DNA of 57,578 bases. It comes from Candidatus Latescibacterota bacterium. Its GTDB lineage: Bacteria; Latescibacterota; UBA2968; UBA8231. Location of the stretch: the NCBI GenBank assembly GCA_022826515.1, contig JAJDUT010000122.1:1-57578 (forward strand), given 5' to 3'. The notes under the pieces were generated by a model. That model was given only the letters and a program-made list of their open reading frames with translations. It was not told the DNA's origin and did no database searches. Shown one piece after another: positions 9,357 through 19,194 of this stretch. Numbering within the stretch: the first letter of the stretch is position 1; each line of letters starts with the position of its first letter. The translations under genes and the position numbers were made by a program.

Positions 9357-10811
9357 TTAGTCCGCCACCAACGTGTCGAGCAGTGTATGCATATCTTCCC
9401 TATCGACTACCCGCTTCTTTCTTGCTGCCTCTGCGTACTTCTTAGGAATCACCGGATTCAGATAAGGGAGCAGGTCGCCGCGAGCAGCATCTTCGCTTAC
9501 TTTGGCTCGCCAAGTATCGGACAGGCAGAGAAAGTGAGCCTTTTTACAAAGGCGTCCTTCCTCGTCTATGGCCTCTCTTGTCTTTACAAATACAACGCTA
9601 TCATCCGGGACTTGTTGGAATACTGAAGGCGAGTGAGTATTGACAATCACTTGGCGTAGTGGATTATCCTCCCCAACAGGCTCTTGGGTATCCACCGCAA
9701 TATCCCTGAGCAGTTGCAGTATAGCCGAAATTCGCGCCGGATGAATACCGTTTTCTGGCTCTTCCAAACAAATCACTCCCTGCATCTGCGGGTCGCTCTC
9801 CAAGACAGCCAAAGCTAGAAAGCGCAGGGTTCCATCCGACAGGGCACGTGCCGGATGCAAGGTTCCCTCCTCGTTTTTTACGTATAACGTCAGTAGCTCC
9901 CGCTTCTCATCCCGCTCTATGTGAATATCATTTACACCGTCGATGAGTTCGGCCAAGCGGTTGGCGATCTGGCTATATATGGCTCCTCTTACTTGTTGCC
10001 CGTTATGGCGAGCCAAGCGATACAACGTAGCCGCCAGATGGCGGCCATCCGCTCCTAAATGGGTAGGAGAAACAAATTCATCGGGCTTTCTCAGGGCCGA
10101 AGGTTCCAGTTGTAGCATCTGCCAAGATTCCATCTCTCGGCGAGCGACTAACACCGTAGGGCTTTCCGCCGCATTGGCTATGGAAAGCACCGTGCGCGGC
10201 AGGTTATCGGCAGATCGGGGCAAAGGACGACCGCTACTGCCGCCATCCTGATGTAGTTTTATGACTCTGTTATCGCCCTCTTCGGCGGTTGAAATGAAGG
10301 GAGCATGGCGCTTACCGCACACTGCGGATTTGCGCCAGTCCTTTGCACTGTGAGGAAATAGAAGATGTTGGGAGGCGTCGCGTTGGGCGATGGGGACCAA
10401 TTCTTCTTTGACAATAGCGAGAGCACCTCTCACCAAGCTATCGTCCGTCTCTCGGTAGGCAAGCTCTAGAGAATAGCGCAAAGATGTAATACTGGCCTCA
10501 GCCTCCTGTCCTAAGTCGTCGATGGCCTGTCGTGGCACGATCATCTCTGCCTCAAAGGTTATGCGCTCGGCATAGTGGTCTCCCACGCGATGGAAAAGGT
10601 CGCGTACGTGTGCTGTGCGGCTATCTTGGTCGCGCACGGCGGCGGCGGCTTCCATGAGCGTGTGATTGGCCAGTGCGCTCAGAAACCGAATCGCATCGAA
10701 CAGGTTCGACTTACCCACCCCATTCGGACCGACCACACAGGTAAACGGACCGAGGTACAAATCCACATCTGCCAAATTTTTGAAGTTCGAGACTTTCAGT
10801 CTGGTCAACAT
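9357..10811 (-). CDS. AAA-family ATPase of the RecF/OLD-like (AAA_21) type
   Basis: A 484-residue SMC/ABC-like ATPase. The Walker A loop is GPNGVGKS (28-35), preceded by the KVSNFKNL strand typical of RecF-like proteins. Near the C-terminus come an ABC-signature-like LSDGTLRFLAL, a Walker B CLEEPENGIHP and a switch segment NTHSPSVF. No nuclease (TOPRIM) domain is visible after the ATPase core, so this is not an OLD nuclease. Related ATPases often act in phage defence with a partner, but none is next to it here; the downstream neighbour is a sugar-acid dehydratase. A GAGGAGA site precedes the ATG. Function unknown. Confidence 0.82.
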   Translation of the reverse strand: MLTRLKVSNFKNLADVDLYLGPFTCVVGPNGVGKSNLFDAIRFLSALANHTLMEAAAAVRDQDSRTAHVRDLFHRVGDHYAERITFEAEMIVPRQAIDDLGQEAEASITSLRYSLELAYRETDDSLVRGALAIVKEELVPIAQRDASQHLLFPHSAKDWRKSAVCGKRHAPFISTAEEGDNRVIKLHQDGGSSGRPLPRSADNLPRTVLSIANAAESPTVLVARREMESWQMLQLEPSALRKPDEFVSPTHLGADGRHLAATLYRLARHNGQQVRGAIYSQIANRLAELIDGVNDIHIERDEKRELLTLYVKNEEGTLHPARALSDGTLRFLALAVLESDPQMQGVICLEEPENGIHPARISAILQLLRDIAVDTQEPVGEDNPLRQVIVNTHSPSVFQQVPDDSVVFVKTREAIDEEGRLCKKAHFLCLSDTWRAKVSEDAARGDLLPYLNPVIPKKYAEAARKKRVVDREDMHTLLDTLVAD

Positions 10812-10983
10812 AGGTTATCTCCTCGTTGGGAGAGCTTGCATCTTGGTTCGTCCACTACCGCTCACTATGCCATATATCCAATAATAGGCAACCTCTTAAA
10901 CCCCTGCTAATTTTCGGCATTGGCCCTACCAGCGCCTCGTTCTTAGCTTAAATAGATACACGCACTTAACGACAGGAGATATC

Positions 10984-11724
10984 ATGGTCGAAACTAACGA
11001 CATCCAACGCCCCTCCAAAGACCTCATCGACGCCCTCGCCCCTATTTCCAGCGCGACCGCGGCCGGTGAACTGGCCCGCTTGGGCATCCGCGACCCCCAC
11101 ATCCAAGGCCCAGTCGCCCGCATTCCGGGCAAGCACGTCGTCGGCCCGGCCCTGACTTTGCAATTCATGCCCAAGCGCGAAGACCAATACTCGGTCGATG
11201 AATACGCCGACCCGGAAAAGCAACTCCACCGCCACGCCCTGTACCACACCCAACCCGGCGACATCATCGTCGTCGATGCGCGCGGCGACATGCACAGCGG
11301 CGTCTTCGGCGAGATGATGCTCACCTTCTTCATGGGGCAAGGCGGCATCGGCGCGGTCATCGACGGCTGCATCCGCGACTTCCCCCAGGTACTCAAAGAC
11401 CTCGACATCGGGCTTTGGCTGCGCGGCACGACCCCCAACTTCCACACCCAAACCAACATCTTCCCCTTCGCAGTCAACGTGCCCATCGCCTGCGGCGACA
11501 CCCTCGTCATGCCCGGCGACATCATCGTCGCCGACGACGACGGCGCTACCGTCGTCCCAGCCCAACTCGCCCCTGAACTAACTGAAAAGGCCCAAGCCCA
11601 TGCCGAGTGGGAGGACTTCAGCCGCATGAAGCTGGCCGAGGGCGGGCACCTGCGCAAGTACTACCCGCTCAGCGAAGAAGCCCGCGCCGAATACGAAGCC
11701 TGGCGCGCCGAACAGGAGCAATAG
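10984..11724 (+). CDS. RraA-like aldolase (HMG/CHA aldolase family)
   Basis: A 246-residue member of the RraA / 4-hydroxy-4-methyl-2-oxoglutarate aldolase family, annotated in many genomes as a demethylmenaquinone methyltransferase-like protein. The metal/pyruvate-binding motif is seen as GAVIDGCIRD with R131-D132, and the conserved GE pair at 109-110. Family enzymes cleave or decarboxylate oxo-acids to pyruvate. Its place next to sulfatase and sugar-acid genes suggests an aldolase step on a 2-keto-acid rather than RNase E regulation. An AGGAG site lies 8 bases before the ATG, and the sulfatase starts 3 bases after its stop, so the two are surely cotranscribed. Confidence 0.8.
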   Translation: MVETNDIQRPSKDLIDALAPISSATAAGELARLGIRDPHIQGPVARIPGKHVVGPALTLQFMPKREDQYSVDEYADPEKQLHRHALYHTQPGDIIVVDARGDMHSGVFGEMMLTFFMGQGGIGAVIDGCIRDFPQVLKDLDIGLWLRGTTPNFHTQTNIFPFAVNVPIACGDTLVMPGDIIVADDDGATVVPAQLAPELTEKAQAHAEWEDFSRMKLAEGGHLRKYYPLSEEARAEYEAWRAEQEQ

Positions 11725-11727
11725 CCC

Positions 11728-13491
11728 ATGACTTCGCGCCCCAACATCGTCTTCGTCCTCACCGACGACCAAGGCTACGGCGACTTGGGCTGTCACGGCA
11801 ACAGCGCGATCCGCACGCCTTGCCTCGACCGCTTCCACCAAGATGCCGTGCGCTTCACCGACTACCACGTCGGCTCCACCTGCGCCCCCACCCGCGCCGG
11901 CCTGCTCACCGGCCACTACTGCAACAGCGCCGGTGTCTGGCACACCATCGGTGGCCGCTCCCTGTTGCGCGCCGACGAGTGGACCCTCGCGGACGCGCTT
12001 ACTAGTGCTGGCTACCGCACCGGCCACTTCGGCAAATGGCACCTCGGCGACAGCCCGCCCTACCGACCGCACGAGCGCGGCTTTGCCGAATCCATCTACC
12101 ACGCTGGTGGCGGCATCGGCAACACGGGCGACCCCTGGGGCAACGACTACTTTGACGACACCTATTTCAAAAACGGCGTCCCCACTCCGTACGAGGGCTA
12201 CTGCACGGACGTATTCTTTCGCGAGGGCCAGCGCTTTATCGCAGAAAACGCCGACCGGCCCTTCTTCTGTTACATCGCCACCAACGCGCCGCACGGCCCG
12301 CTCAACGTCGAGCCGCACTACGTCGAGCCATACCGCGACGCCACCCCGCACGAAGACCGCGCCCGCTTCTACGGCATGATTACCAATATCGACGAAAACT
12401 TCGGCCAGTTACAGGCCACGCTCGACGAGTTGGATATCGCTGACAACACCATCCTCATCTTTATGACCGACAACGGCACGGCCACTGGCGTCGAGCTAGA
12501 CGCCGACCAATTTCCCCAAGAAGGACCGGGCAGTTACAACGCCGGAATGCGCGGCAAAAAAGGCTCCCAGTACGAAGGCGGCCATCGCGTGCCCTTCCTC
12601 ATCCGCTACCCCAACGGGCAAATAGCCGGTGGCCACGACATCGACGCACTAACCAGCTACGTGGATTTCATGCCGACCCTGCTCGACTTGTGCGGGGTGG
12701 AAGTCCCAGCCGGTCGCACCTTCCACGGCCAGAGCCTAGTACCGCTGCTGCGCGGCGCGGACGATTCAGCTTTGGCCGACCGCGTCAACGTCTGCGATAC
12801 CCAACGCGTGGCCCATCCGGTCAAATGGCGCAAGAGTTCGGTGATGAAAGGCAAGTGGCGGCTCATCGACGGTCACGAGCTTTACGACCTCGGCACAGAT
12901 CCCGGCCAACGGCAGGACATCGCCGCTGAGCATCCTGACACCGTCGCCGACCTGCGCGCGGCATACGATGACTGGTGGGAACTCATCTCCGAGCAGTTCG
13001 ACCGCGACGAGCCGATTACCTTGGGCGGAGACGATCAACCTGCCAAACTCACCACCCACGACATCCGCAACGAGGCGTGCAGCGCTGTCTGGAATCAGCG
13101 CCAAGTCCGCGCCGGGCAGATCGCGAGTGGTTTTTGGGCTGTCGATGTCAAAGAAGCGGGCCGCTACCAGATTGAACTGCGGCGCTGGCCCGAGGAAACC
13201 GGCTATGCGCTTACTGCGGGGATTGAAGGAGACGACAGCGGCTGGTACCGCGCCGGCATCCAGCCGAAAAATGCGCCAGCCTACGAGGGTGGAGTCGCCC
13301 TCGCCCTCGGCTGGGCACAGCTAACAATCGGCGGCCAAAATCTCCAGCAAGAAGTCGATCCCGCCGCGACGAGCGCCTGCTTTGAGATCGACCTCGCCGC
13401 TGGCTTTGACCGACTCTACGCCTCGTTCTACGACCGCATAGAGCGGACCATCGCCCCTTATTACGTGTACGTGCGGAAGTTGTCGGAATAG
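11728..13491 (+). CDS. Formylglycine-dependent sulfatase (arylsulfatase family)
   Basis: A 587-residue sulfatase. The modification motif is C52-A-P-T-R56, whose Cys is converted to formylglycine. Calcium ligands D13-D14 (LTDDQ), the GKWHLG loop (K103, H105) and FMTDNG complete the active site. No N-terminal signal peptide is visible, so it is either cytoplasmic or exported by an unseen route. After about residue 430 a beta-rich domain follows that is common to this subgroup of sulfatases. It begins 3 bases after the RraA-like gene. The sulfated substrate (polysaccharide or small ester) is not evident. No formylglycine-generating enzyme is encoded in the window. Confidence 0.9.
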   Translation: MTSRPNIVFVLTDDQGYGDLGCHGNSAIRTPCLDRFHQDAVRFTDYHVGSTCAPTRAGLLTGHYCNSAGVWHTIGGRSLLRADEWTLADALTSAGYRTGHFGKWHLGDSPPYRPHERGFAESIYHAGGGIGNTGDPWGNDYFDDTYFKNGVPTPYEGYCTDVFFREGQRFIAENADRPFFCYIATNAPHGPLNVEPHYVEPYRDATPHEDRARFYGMITNIDENFGQLQATLDELDIADNTILIFMTDNGTATGVELDADQFPQEGPGSYNAGMRGKKGSQYEGGHRVPFLIRYPNGQIAGGHDIDALTSYVDFMPTLLDLCGVEVPAGRTFHGQSLVPLLRGADDSALADRVNVCDTQRVAHPVKWRKSSVMKGKWRLIDGHELYDLGTDPGQRQDIAAEHPDTVADLRAAYDDWWELISEQFDRDEPITLGGDDQPAKLTTHDIRNEACSAVWNQRQVRAGQIASGFWAVDVKEAGRYQIELRRWPEETGYALTAGIEGDDSGWYRAGIQPKNAPAYEGGVALALGWAQLTIGGQNLQQEVDPAATSACFEIDLAAGFDRLYASFYDRIERTIAPYYVYVRKLSE

Positions 13492-13515
13492 GGCGCTATT
13501 GTCCAGACTCGCCCC

Positions 13516-15891
13516 CTAGCGCACCAGCAGCAACTTGCGCGTCTGCCTCTCGCTGCCAGCCCGTAGCTGGTACAAGTACAACCCCGAAGCCAGCGGATGC
13601 CCCTGCCCGTCGCGGCCATCCCAATGCAGCATGTGCCGACCGGCCGACCGGAGGCCACTTATCAGCGTCGCCACGTGCTGCCCGGTGAGCGTATAAACTT
13701 TCAGTTCGACCTCTTGGGCGCGATCGAGGGTATAGCGAATCGCGGTCTGGCCGTTGAACGGATTGGGGAAATTCTGCTCCAAGCCGAAGTGCTGCGGCGT
13801 CGCGTCTTCGCGCGCCTCGTGGACGATGGTCGGTCTGGCAAACTCCGTGCGCACTAGCCGCAGATCGTCGATGTAAAAGCGCCCCTCAATATTGGCAGCA
13901 AAACGCACGGTCTCTATCGGCCGGTCGAGAATGCCAAAGGCGCTCAGGGGAACTTCTATCTCCTGCCACTCCTTGCGCCCCAAATCCAGCCCGTAGTCCC
14001 CTGCTCCTTCGCCCAAAAGCACGACCCGCTGGAAGCCGCCGCTTTCCAACACGACCTCAACCACATCGTCTTCGGCGGGTACCACATCGCCCGGATGGAG
14101 CGCCAACCGCAGCGCCCGGTAGCCCACTGTCTCGATAGGTGCCGGCGGCTCCATGTCCAACTGCCAAGGCAACAGCCGCGTCAGGGGATCAGCCGTCAGC
14201 ACCCCGGCCGCAGTGCCGGTAAAAACCGGGCCGCTGCCGTCAAAGTCAAAGCTATCCAAGCCCAAACCGGCGTTTGCGGCCCAGCCCGCAGCCAACTCGT
14301 CATCGGCGATCGCCAAGTCCTCGGCCGGCAGCACCACCAGCGTGCGCGAGAGCGCGATTTCAAACGGACCTTCCGCCGTATTTTGCGCCACACTCACCGC
14401 GATCTTTTCACGACCATTGTTCTCTGCGCCCGCCAAGGCAGCCTCCAGCCGGTAACGCCCGTCGCCCAAGGCAGTGAGAGGCGTTTCGGCGCTACCGCCC
14501 AAAGCACTCAGATTGGCGATCACTACCGGATCGGCGGCTTCCCGATCAAAGCGCGTCAGCGCAATCGCCGCGGACAAATCGAGCGGCTGACCAGCCAAGA
14601 CCGTATCCGGCGGCTCAACCTCCCACTGCCCCATCAGCGGCCCAACCCGCACCCGAAAAACCGCCTGCGTCGTGTGATCGCTAGAGACGTAGAGCGCCCC
14701 CTGTGCATCGCTTTCCAAGCCCACGGGCTTGCCCCATACCCTGTTGCGACCCGGATTGGGACGGAAGCCGGTGAGGAAATCTCCTACTTGAGAATTTTGC
14801 CCATCCGGGTCGCTAAACACCGCCACTACCTTATAGCCAGGGTCGTTGCCCCGCGCACCGGCGCGCAGCGCGACGAAGGCTTGGTTGCGGTATTCAGAGG
14901 GAAATTGGTCGCCAGTGTAAAAGTGGATCGCCATCGGCGCTGTGTGGGCCCCGACCGTGGCAGCCGGCTGCTCCATTCGCTCCACGTCGAGCGTGTCTTG
15001 GCGCGTAAAGGGCGCAATCGAGCGAAAGTACTCGTCAATCTCAAAGTCAACCCACGCCTGATAGCCGTGCGCCAGCGGCCAGCCGTAGAACCCACCCTCG
15101 CGTACAATGACAATGGTCTCAGGAGGCAAGTCTCGCCCGCTGCGGTCGTGGCCGTTGTTGGTCGCCCACAACTCGCCGGTGAGCGGATGCAGCGCCAAGC
15201 CTATGGAATTGCGCAAACCGCGGGCGAAAATCCGCCGCCCCGTGCCGTCGAGGTTAAAAGCCAGCACCGTAGCGCGTTCGGGGTCGCTCTCGCGGCACAG
15301 ATCGCAGGAGGCTCCTTGATGCACATATACCCGCCCGTTGGCCTCGTCAAAGACGATGGTATGCGTAACGTGCTCAGCGCCACCTAAACCGGGGATCCAC
15401 GTCGCCAAATCGGGGATAAAGACCTCACGCTCTTCGTAAAAGCCGTCGCCATCGCCGTCCCTGAAGCGCACGACCCCATCGGTATCGGCCACGTACATAG
15501 CTCCCTGATAAAAGGCCACGCTATTGGGCCACAGCAGATCGTCGGCCACCGTCCGCACCTCGTCGGCGCGGCCATCGCGGTCGCGGTCAGGCAAGGCCAC
15601 AACGCGCCCAGTGCGGTTGGGATCGGCGCGCCACTCGCTGCTGCCTCGGGTGCCCATAACCGCCACGTGCAACACGCTGTCCGGGCTCCAAGCCATCAGC
15701 CGCGCCTTGCCGACATCTTCGGCGAACAACTCGACGATAAAACCGGGAGGGACGTTCAAGGTCCGATCCTCTAGCCCTGCCACAGCGACCGGCTGGAGTT
15801 GGAGGTCGATTTTTGGAGTCAGATAGATCTCACCCGGAGCTTGGGCATAGACGCTGCTGACGAGGAGACAAAGGGCGATGAGCAAACGCAT
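13516..15891 (-). CDS. Secreted PQQ-type sugar dehydrogenase-like propeller with C-terminal sorting domain
   Basis: A 791-residue exported protein. The frame is open further upstream to 16041, but MRLLIALCLLVSSVYAQA at 15891 is a clean signal peptide with an AAAGG site, so I start there. Residues about 30-430 look like the soluble glucose/sorbosone dehydrogenase beta-propeller, with strings such as NSVAFYQGAMYVAD, LHPLTGELWATNNGHDR and GKPVGLESDAQGALYVSSDHT. A beta-sandwich region with a CBM11/CIA30-like segment (ending FYIDDLRLVRTE) comes next. The last 80 residues are the sorting module: QNFPNPFNGQTAIRY, VYTLTGQHV, DGRDGQG and SGLYLYQL, ending in KLLLVR. It probably oxidises or binds sugars at the surface; whether PQQ is bound is not visible. 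Confidence 0.8.
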   Translation of the reverse strand: MRLLIALCLLVSSVYAQAPGEIYLTPKIDLQLQPVAVAGLEDRTLNVPPGFIVELFAEDVGKARLMAWSPDSVLHVAVMGTRGSSEWRADPNRTGRVVALPDRDRDGRADEVRTVADDLLWPNSVAFYQGAMYVADTDGVVRFRDGDGDGFYEEREVFIPDLATWIPGLGGAEHVTHTIVFDEANGRVYVHQGASCDLCRESDPERATVLAFNLDGTGRRIFARGLRNSIGLALHPLTGELWATNNGHDRSGRDLPPETIVIVREGGFYGWPLAHGYQAWVDFEIDEYFRSIAPFTRQDTLDVERMEQPAATVGAHTAPMAIHFYTGDQFPSEYRNQAFVALRAGARGNDPGYKVVAVFSDPDGQNSQVGDFLTGFRPNPGRNRVWGKPVGLESDAQGALYVSSDHTTQAVFRVRVGPLMGQWEVEPPDTVLAGQPLDLSAAIALTRFDREAADPVVIANLSALGGSAETPLTALGDGRYRLEAALAGAENNGREKIAVSVAQNTAEGPFEIALSRTLVVLPAEDLAIADDELAAGWAANAGLGLDSFDFDGSGPVFTGTAAGVLTADPLTRLLPWQLDMEPPAPIETVGYRALRLALHPGDVVPAEDDVVEVVLESGGFQRVVLLGEGAGDYGLDLGRKEWQEIEVPLSAFGILDRPIETVRFAANIEGRFYIDDLRLVRTEFARPTIVHEAREDATPQHFGLEQNFPNPFNGQTAIRYTLDRAQEVELKVYTLTGQHVATLISGLRSAGRHMLHWDGRDGQGHPLASGLYLYQLRAGSERQTRKLLLVR

Positions 15892-16062
15892 CGTTGGCAA
15901 CCTTTCTTGCAAGTGGAGTAAAAACTTGTGTATAAAAACGTGCCGACCCTCAATAAGGGCAAAGTGCGCCTGCCGTGAGTTCCTGAAGACACGGCGCAAC
16001 AGATAGCGCATTAACCCGCCGCGTCTTATCTTCCCGCGCACACTTCACCCGGAGAATTCATC

Positions 16063-17064
16063 ATGCGCATCGGCATCATGGGCGTCCACTACGGTCACAT
16101 CGGCGGCATGATCCAGTCCGCCTCGCAGGCGGCAAACGGCCAAATCGTCGGCTTGGTTGAAGACGCCGATGAACTCTGCGCGCGCTACGCATCCATCCCC
16201 CGCTTCGCCACCTTGGAGGACATGATCGACCGCGCCCGGCCCGAGCTAATCCTCGAAGGTTTGATCCACCACGAGAAAACCGCGCTCGTAGAAACCTGCG
16301 CCCGCGCCGGCATTCACCTGCTCCTCGACAAACCCCTGTGCCACTCGCTCGACGACTGGGAGCGCATGCGCCGCGCTGTCGCCGCTAGCGCAATCCACGT
16401 ATCCATGTGGTTCACCTCGCGCAGCTATCCGCCGTTTATCGCCCTGCGCCAAGCCATCCTCGACGGCGCGCTCGGAGACATCGCCAGCCTCATCTCCACC
16501 CACCCGCACAAGATCCGCCGCGCCACAGCCCCGGCCTGGTATTTCGACCCAAATCAGTACACAGGCGCATTCCACGACCTCGCTTGCCACGGCGTCGATC
16601 AAATCCGCTGGCTCACCAATGCCGAATGCGTCGGCGTCCACGCCCTCACCACCTGCAAGCGGTTTACCGAGGAACCGCGCCTAGACGACCACGTGCAGGC
16701 TTCCTTCGCGCTATCCGACGGCGCGTTGGCAACCCTCACCGCCGACTGGCTCACGCCCCAAGCCGCGCCCTCGTTTGGCGACACCCGCTTCATCATCATG
16801 GGCACGGCCGGCTCGGCGCACCTGCGCGCCTACGCCGACAACCACCTGCTCATCGCCACCAACGAGCGCGAGCCATACTCACCCGATTTGCACGCAGACC
16901 AAAGCGGCGCATTCGTCGCCAATCTGATCGACGCCATTGAACGCGGCACCGACCTCTTCATCCCCACCCGCTCGGTGTTCGCCACCGCCCAAGCCTGCCT
17001 GCTGGCCCAAGAGTCCGCCCGGCAAGAGGGCGCGTTCCTCCGCATCCCACCCTTTGCGCTATGA
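16063..17064 (+). CDS. Gfo/Idh/MocA-family oxidoreductase
   Basis: A 333-residue NAD(P)-dependent sugar oxidoreductase. The N-terminal Rossmann strand is MRIGIMGVHYGHIG, the hallmark D89-K90-P91 (an EKP variant) closes the nucleotide site, and the catalytic signature HDLACHGVD contributes D172 and H176. Family members oxidise or reduce sugars, inositols and sugar acids. A GGAG site precedes the ATG. It is followed 9 bases later by a sucrase-like propeller gene and was probably acquired or selected with it as one catabolic unit. A second, distant member of the family is at 25918. Confidence 0.88.
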   Translation: MRIGIMGVHYGHIGGMIQSASQAANGQIVGLVEDADELCARYASIPRFATLEDMIDRARPELILEGLIHHEKTALVETCARAGIHLLLDKPLCHSLDDWERMRRAVAASAIHVSMWFTSRSYPPFIALRQAILDGALGDIASLISTHPHKIRRATAPAWYFDPNQYTGAFHDLACHGVDQIRWLTNAECVGVHALTTCKRFTEEPRLDDHVQASFALSDGALATLTADWLTPQAAPSFGDTRFIIMGTAGSAHLRAYADNHLLIATNEREPYSPDLHADQSGAFVANLIDAIERGTDLFIPTRSVFATAQACLLAQESARQEGAFLRIPPFAL

Positions 17065-17073
17065 GCGATAACC

Positions 17074-18522
17074 ATGTCCACTGACCTCATCGACCCCAAA
17101 AAGCACCATCAGCTCTTCCTCGACAGCCGCGCCTTAGTCTCGGAGCAAGGCACCACCCGCACCCTACACCCTCCCAAAAGGTGCGGCCCCCTCATTACCG
17201 GCGGCATCCAAAGCCGCAGCGCGCCCTTGTGGAACCCGGACGAGGGACGCTACGAATGGTGGTACAACGGCCCACAAGCCCGCTTTGCTATCTCCCACGA
17301 CGGCGAGCACTGGGAAAAACCCTCCCTAGGGCTATACGAGTGGGACGGCAGCAAAGACAACAACATTGCCTGCGATCCCAAAGCCCCGGGCCTGTACCAC
17401 ATCGTCCGCGACGAGCGCGACCCCGACCCGAACCGCCGCTACAAAGCCCTGTTCGGCGGCCATGGCCGCGACGGTGCCACCTCGCCCGACGGCTTTGCTT
17501 GGACCCCGCTCCCCAGCTCCTTCATCCCCAGCCAAGACGAGTCCCAGTTTGTGTACGACCCCTATACCGAGCAATTCCTCGCCATGGTCAAGCAGCCCAC
17601 CGAATGGGGCCGCTCGGTCTGGCTGGCGACCAGCCGCGACTTCGACCACTTCACCGAGCCCGAACTCATCTTCCACGCCGACGAAACCGATTGGGAAAAC
17701 TGCCGCCATCGCGTCCGCACCATCATCGACGATCCCGCGTACATCACCCCGCCAATCGTCGATGACGAAGACTACCACGCCGAGATCTACAACATGGCCA
17801 TCATGCCTTATCAGGGGCTATACATCGGCTTCCCCACTGTCTTCAACCCCATCGGTGCCATCCCGCCGCCAGCCACCAATTTCACCCGCATCAACCAGAT
17901 CGAAATGGCCGTCTCGCGCGACCTACGCACTTGGGACCGCGTGGCCGACCGCACGCCCTTTATCGGCATCGAACCTTGGGACGGGGAAAACTACGGCACC
18001 AGCCAACTCCTGATGGCTGGTGCTCCATTGGTGCGCGAAGACGGCGAGATTTGGGCTTACTACAACGCCCTCCGCATACCGGGCAGCGTGGAAATGTACC
18101 AGCGCTTCAACCGCTGCAAGGAGTTGTTCCGGCTCGGGGTAGCAGAGCGCCACTTCGCCGACCTGGGCGCGCTCTGCTTGGCCAAGCTGCCGCCCGACCG
18201 CTTCGTCTCCATCGACGGCGACGAAATCGCCACCCTCGTCACTCGGCCCTTCCACTGGCGCGGCGAAGACCTCTACCTCAACGCTGATGCCCGTTGGGGC
18301 GAAATCTACGCCGAAATCCAAGACGCCGAGACCGGCAGACCCCTCCCCGGCTTCTGGGTGCCCGGGGAAGAACCGCCGCCCTTTACCGGCGACAGCCTAC
18401 GCGCCAAGTACGCATGGAAGCAGCCGCACGATCTGGTATTTGAAAAACCAGTGCGCCTGAAGTTCTACCTGCACCAAGCACGGCTATATGCCTATTGGCT
18501 GGAAGACCGTCGCGTTGAATAG
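17074..18522 (+). CDS. GH32/GH43-like five-bladed propeller protein (sucrase-like), paralogue 1
   Basis: A 482-residue cytoplasmic protein with the repeated strand pattern of GH32/43/68 propellers: FAISHDGEHWEKP, GATSPDGFAWTPL, WLATSRDFDHF and MAVSRDLRTWDRV. A C-terminal beta-sandwich with LYLNADARWGEIYAEIQD and a final KFYLHQARLYAYW is shared in outline with the protein at 43403-44875. The family is large in polysaccharide-degrading environmental bacteria, where it is usually annotated as a hypothetical or glycosyl hydrolase. I cannot place catalytic acids with certainty, so it may bind or cleave an oligosaccharide. It follows the oxidoreductase gene by 9 bases. Confidence 0.68.
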   Translation: MSTDLIDPKKHHQLFLDSRALVSEQGTTRTLHPPKRCGPLITGGIQSRSAPLWNPDEGRYEWWYNGPQARFAISHDGEHWEKPSLGLYEWDGSKDNNIACDPKAPGLYHIVRDERDPDPNRRYKALFGGHGRDGATSPDGFAWTPLPSSFIPSQDESQFVYDPYTEQFLAMVKQPTEWGRSVWLATSRDFDHFTEPELIFHADETDWENCRHRVRTIIDDPAYITPPIVDDEDYHAEIYNMAIMPYQGLYIGFPTVFNPIGAIPPPATNFTRINQIEMAVSRDLRTWDRVADRTPFIGIEPWDGENYGTSQLLMAGAPLVREDGEIWAYYNALRIPGSVEMYQRFNRCKELFRLGVAERHFADLGALCLAKLPPDRFVSIDGDEIATLVTRPFHWRGEDLYLNADARWGEIYAEIQDAETGRPLPGFWVPGEEPPPFTGDSLRAKYAWKQPHDLVFEKPVRLKFYLHQARLYAYWLEDRRVE

Positions 18523-18679
18523 GAGTCGGCGACCTCGTGCCCGCGGCTGCACACGCACCGACAGCGCGGCTTCCTCGCTGCCGCTATGTGCCTTGACCTG
18601 TTTTTGCAGTACTAGAAATTCGTAGGGGTGGTTTTGTGGAAGTACGGTAACACCTGGTTCCGTACGGTAACAGTTTCGG

Positions 18680-19087
18680 CTAGCCCGAAAAGACTTTAAC
18701 CGTCACCGTCACGAGCAAGCCCATCATCGTCGCCCACATGCCGATCATCGTGCCAATCAGCCAGCGAAAGTCCCGGCGGTGGCTGCTCTCCAAGCTATTC
18801 ATGCGGCTCTCTAAATCGCTCTTCAAACTGTTCATACGAGCCTCTAACTTGATCTCTAAGCTGCTCATGCGCTCCTCTAAGCTGCTCTTCAAACTATTCA
18901 TTTGACCCTCTAAGCTGCTCTTCAAACTACTCATTTGGCCTTCTAAGTCGCTCTTCACGCTGCCCATCTGGGCCTCTAAGCTGCTCATGCGACGCTCCAA
19001 GCTGCCTAAGCGGTCGTTGATCTGCTCAATGATGCCTTCGAGGCGACCAAGGCGGTCGCCGTAGTCGAGGGGAGAACGTTCTGCCAT
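18680..19087 (-). CDS. Membrane-anchored hendecad-repeat coiled-coil protein
   Basis: A 135-residue protein whose middle is a coiled coil with an 11-residue period: five consecutive units of the form M-x-S-(L/V)-K/E-x-x-L/M-E-x-(R/Q). A hydrophobic segment near the C-terminus (about 108-130) would anchor it. The frame also offers an ATG three codons earlier (19096), but the AAGGAG site abuts that codon and lies 9 bases from the ATG at 19087, so I start at 19087. Hendecad repeats favour right-handed or straight coils. It resembles small DUF1640/XhlA-like coiled-coil membrane proteins only in outline. Function unknown. Confidence 0.75.
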   Translation of the reverse strand: MAERSPLDYGDRLGRLEGIIEQINDRLGSLERRMSSLEAQMGSVKSDLEGQMSSLKSSLEGQMNSLKSSLEERMSSLEIKLEARMNSLKSDLESRMNSLESSHRRDFRWLIGTMIGMWATMMGLLVTVTVKVFSG

Positions 19088-19194
19088 GCCTGCCATCTCC
19101 TTCTTGATAGGTCAATGTACTCACCATCGGGCACCCGTTCAATAGAGCACCCTGCTATTCGGCAAAAGCAAAACGCGGACCAGAAGCGCTATCT

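Noticed and set aside
14095..15387. 430-codon open frame on the plus strand
   Set aside because: It lies wholly antisense to the PQQ-dehydrogenase-like gene and is Arg/Gln-rich with no family resemblance; a GC-rich shadow frame.
15892..16041. 50-residue N-terminal extension of the PQQ-dehydrogenase-like protein
   Set aside because: A clean signal peptide with a ribosome-binding site begins at 15891.
18810..18990. Regular 33-base repeats as a CRISPR array
   Set aside because: Units are contiguous without spacers and encode the hendecad coil in frame.
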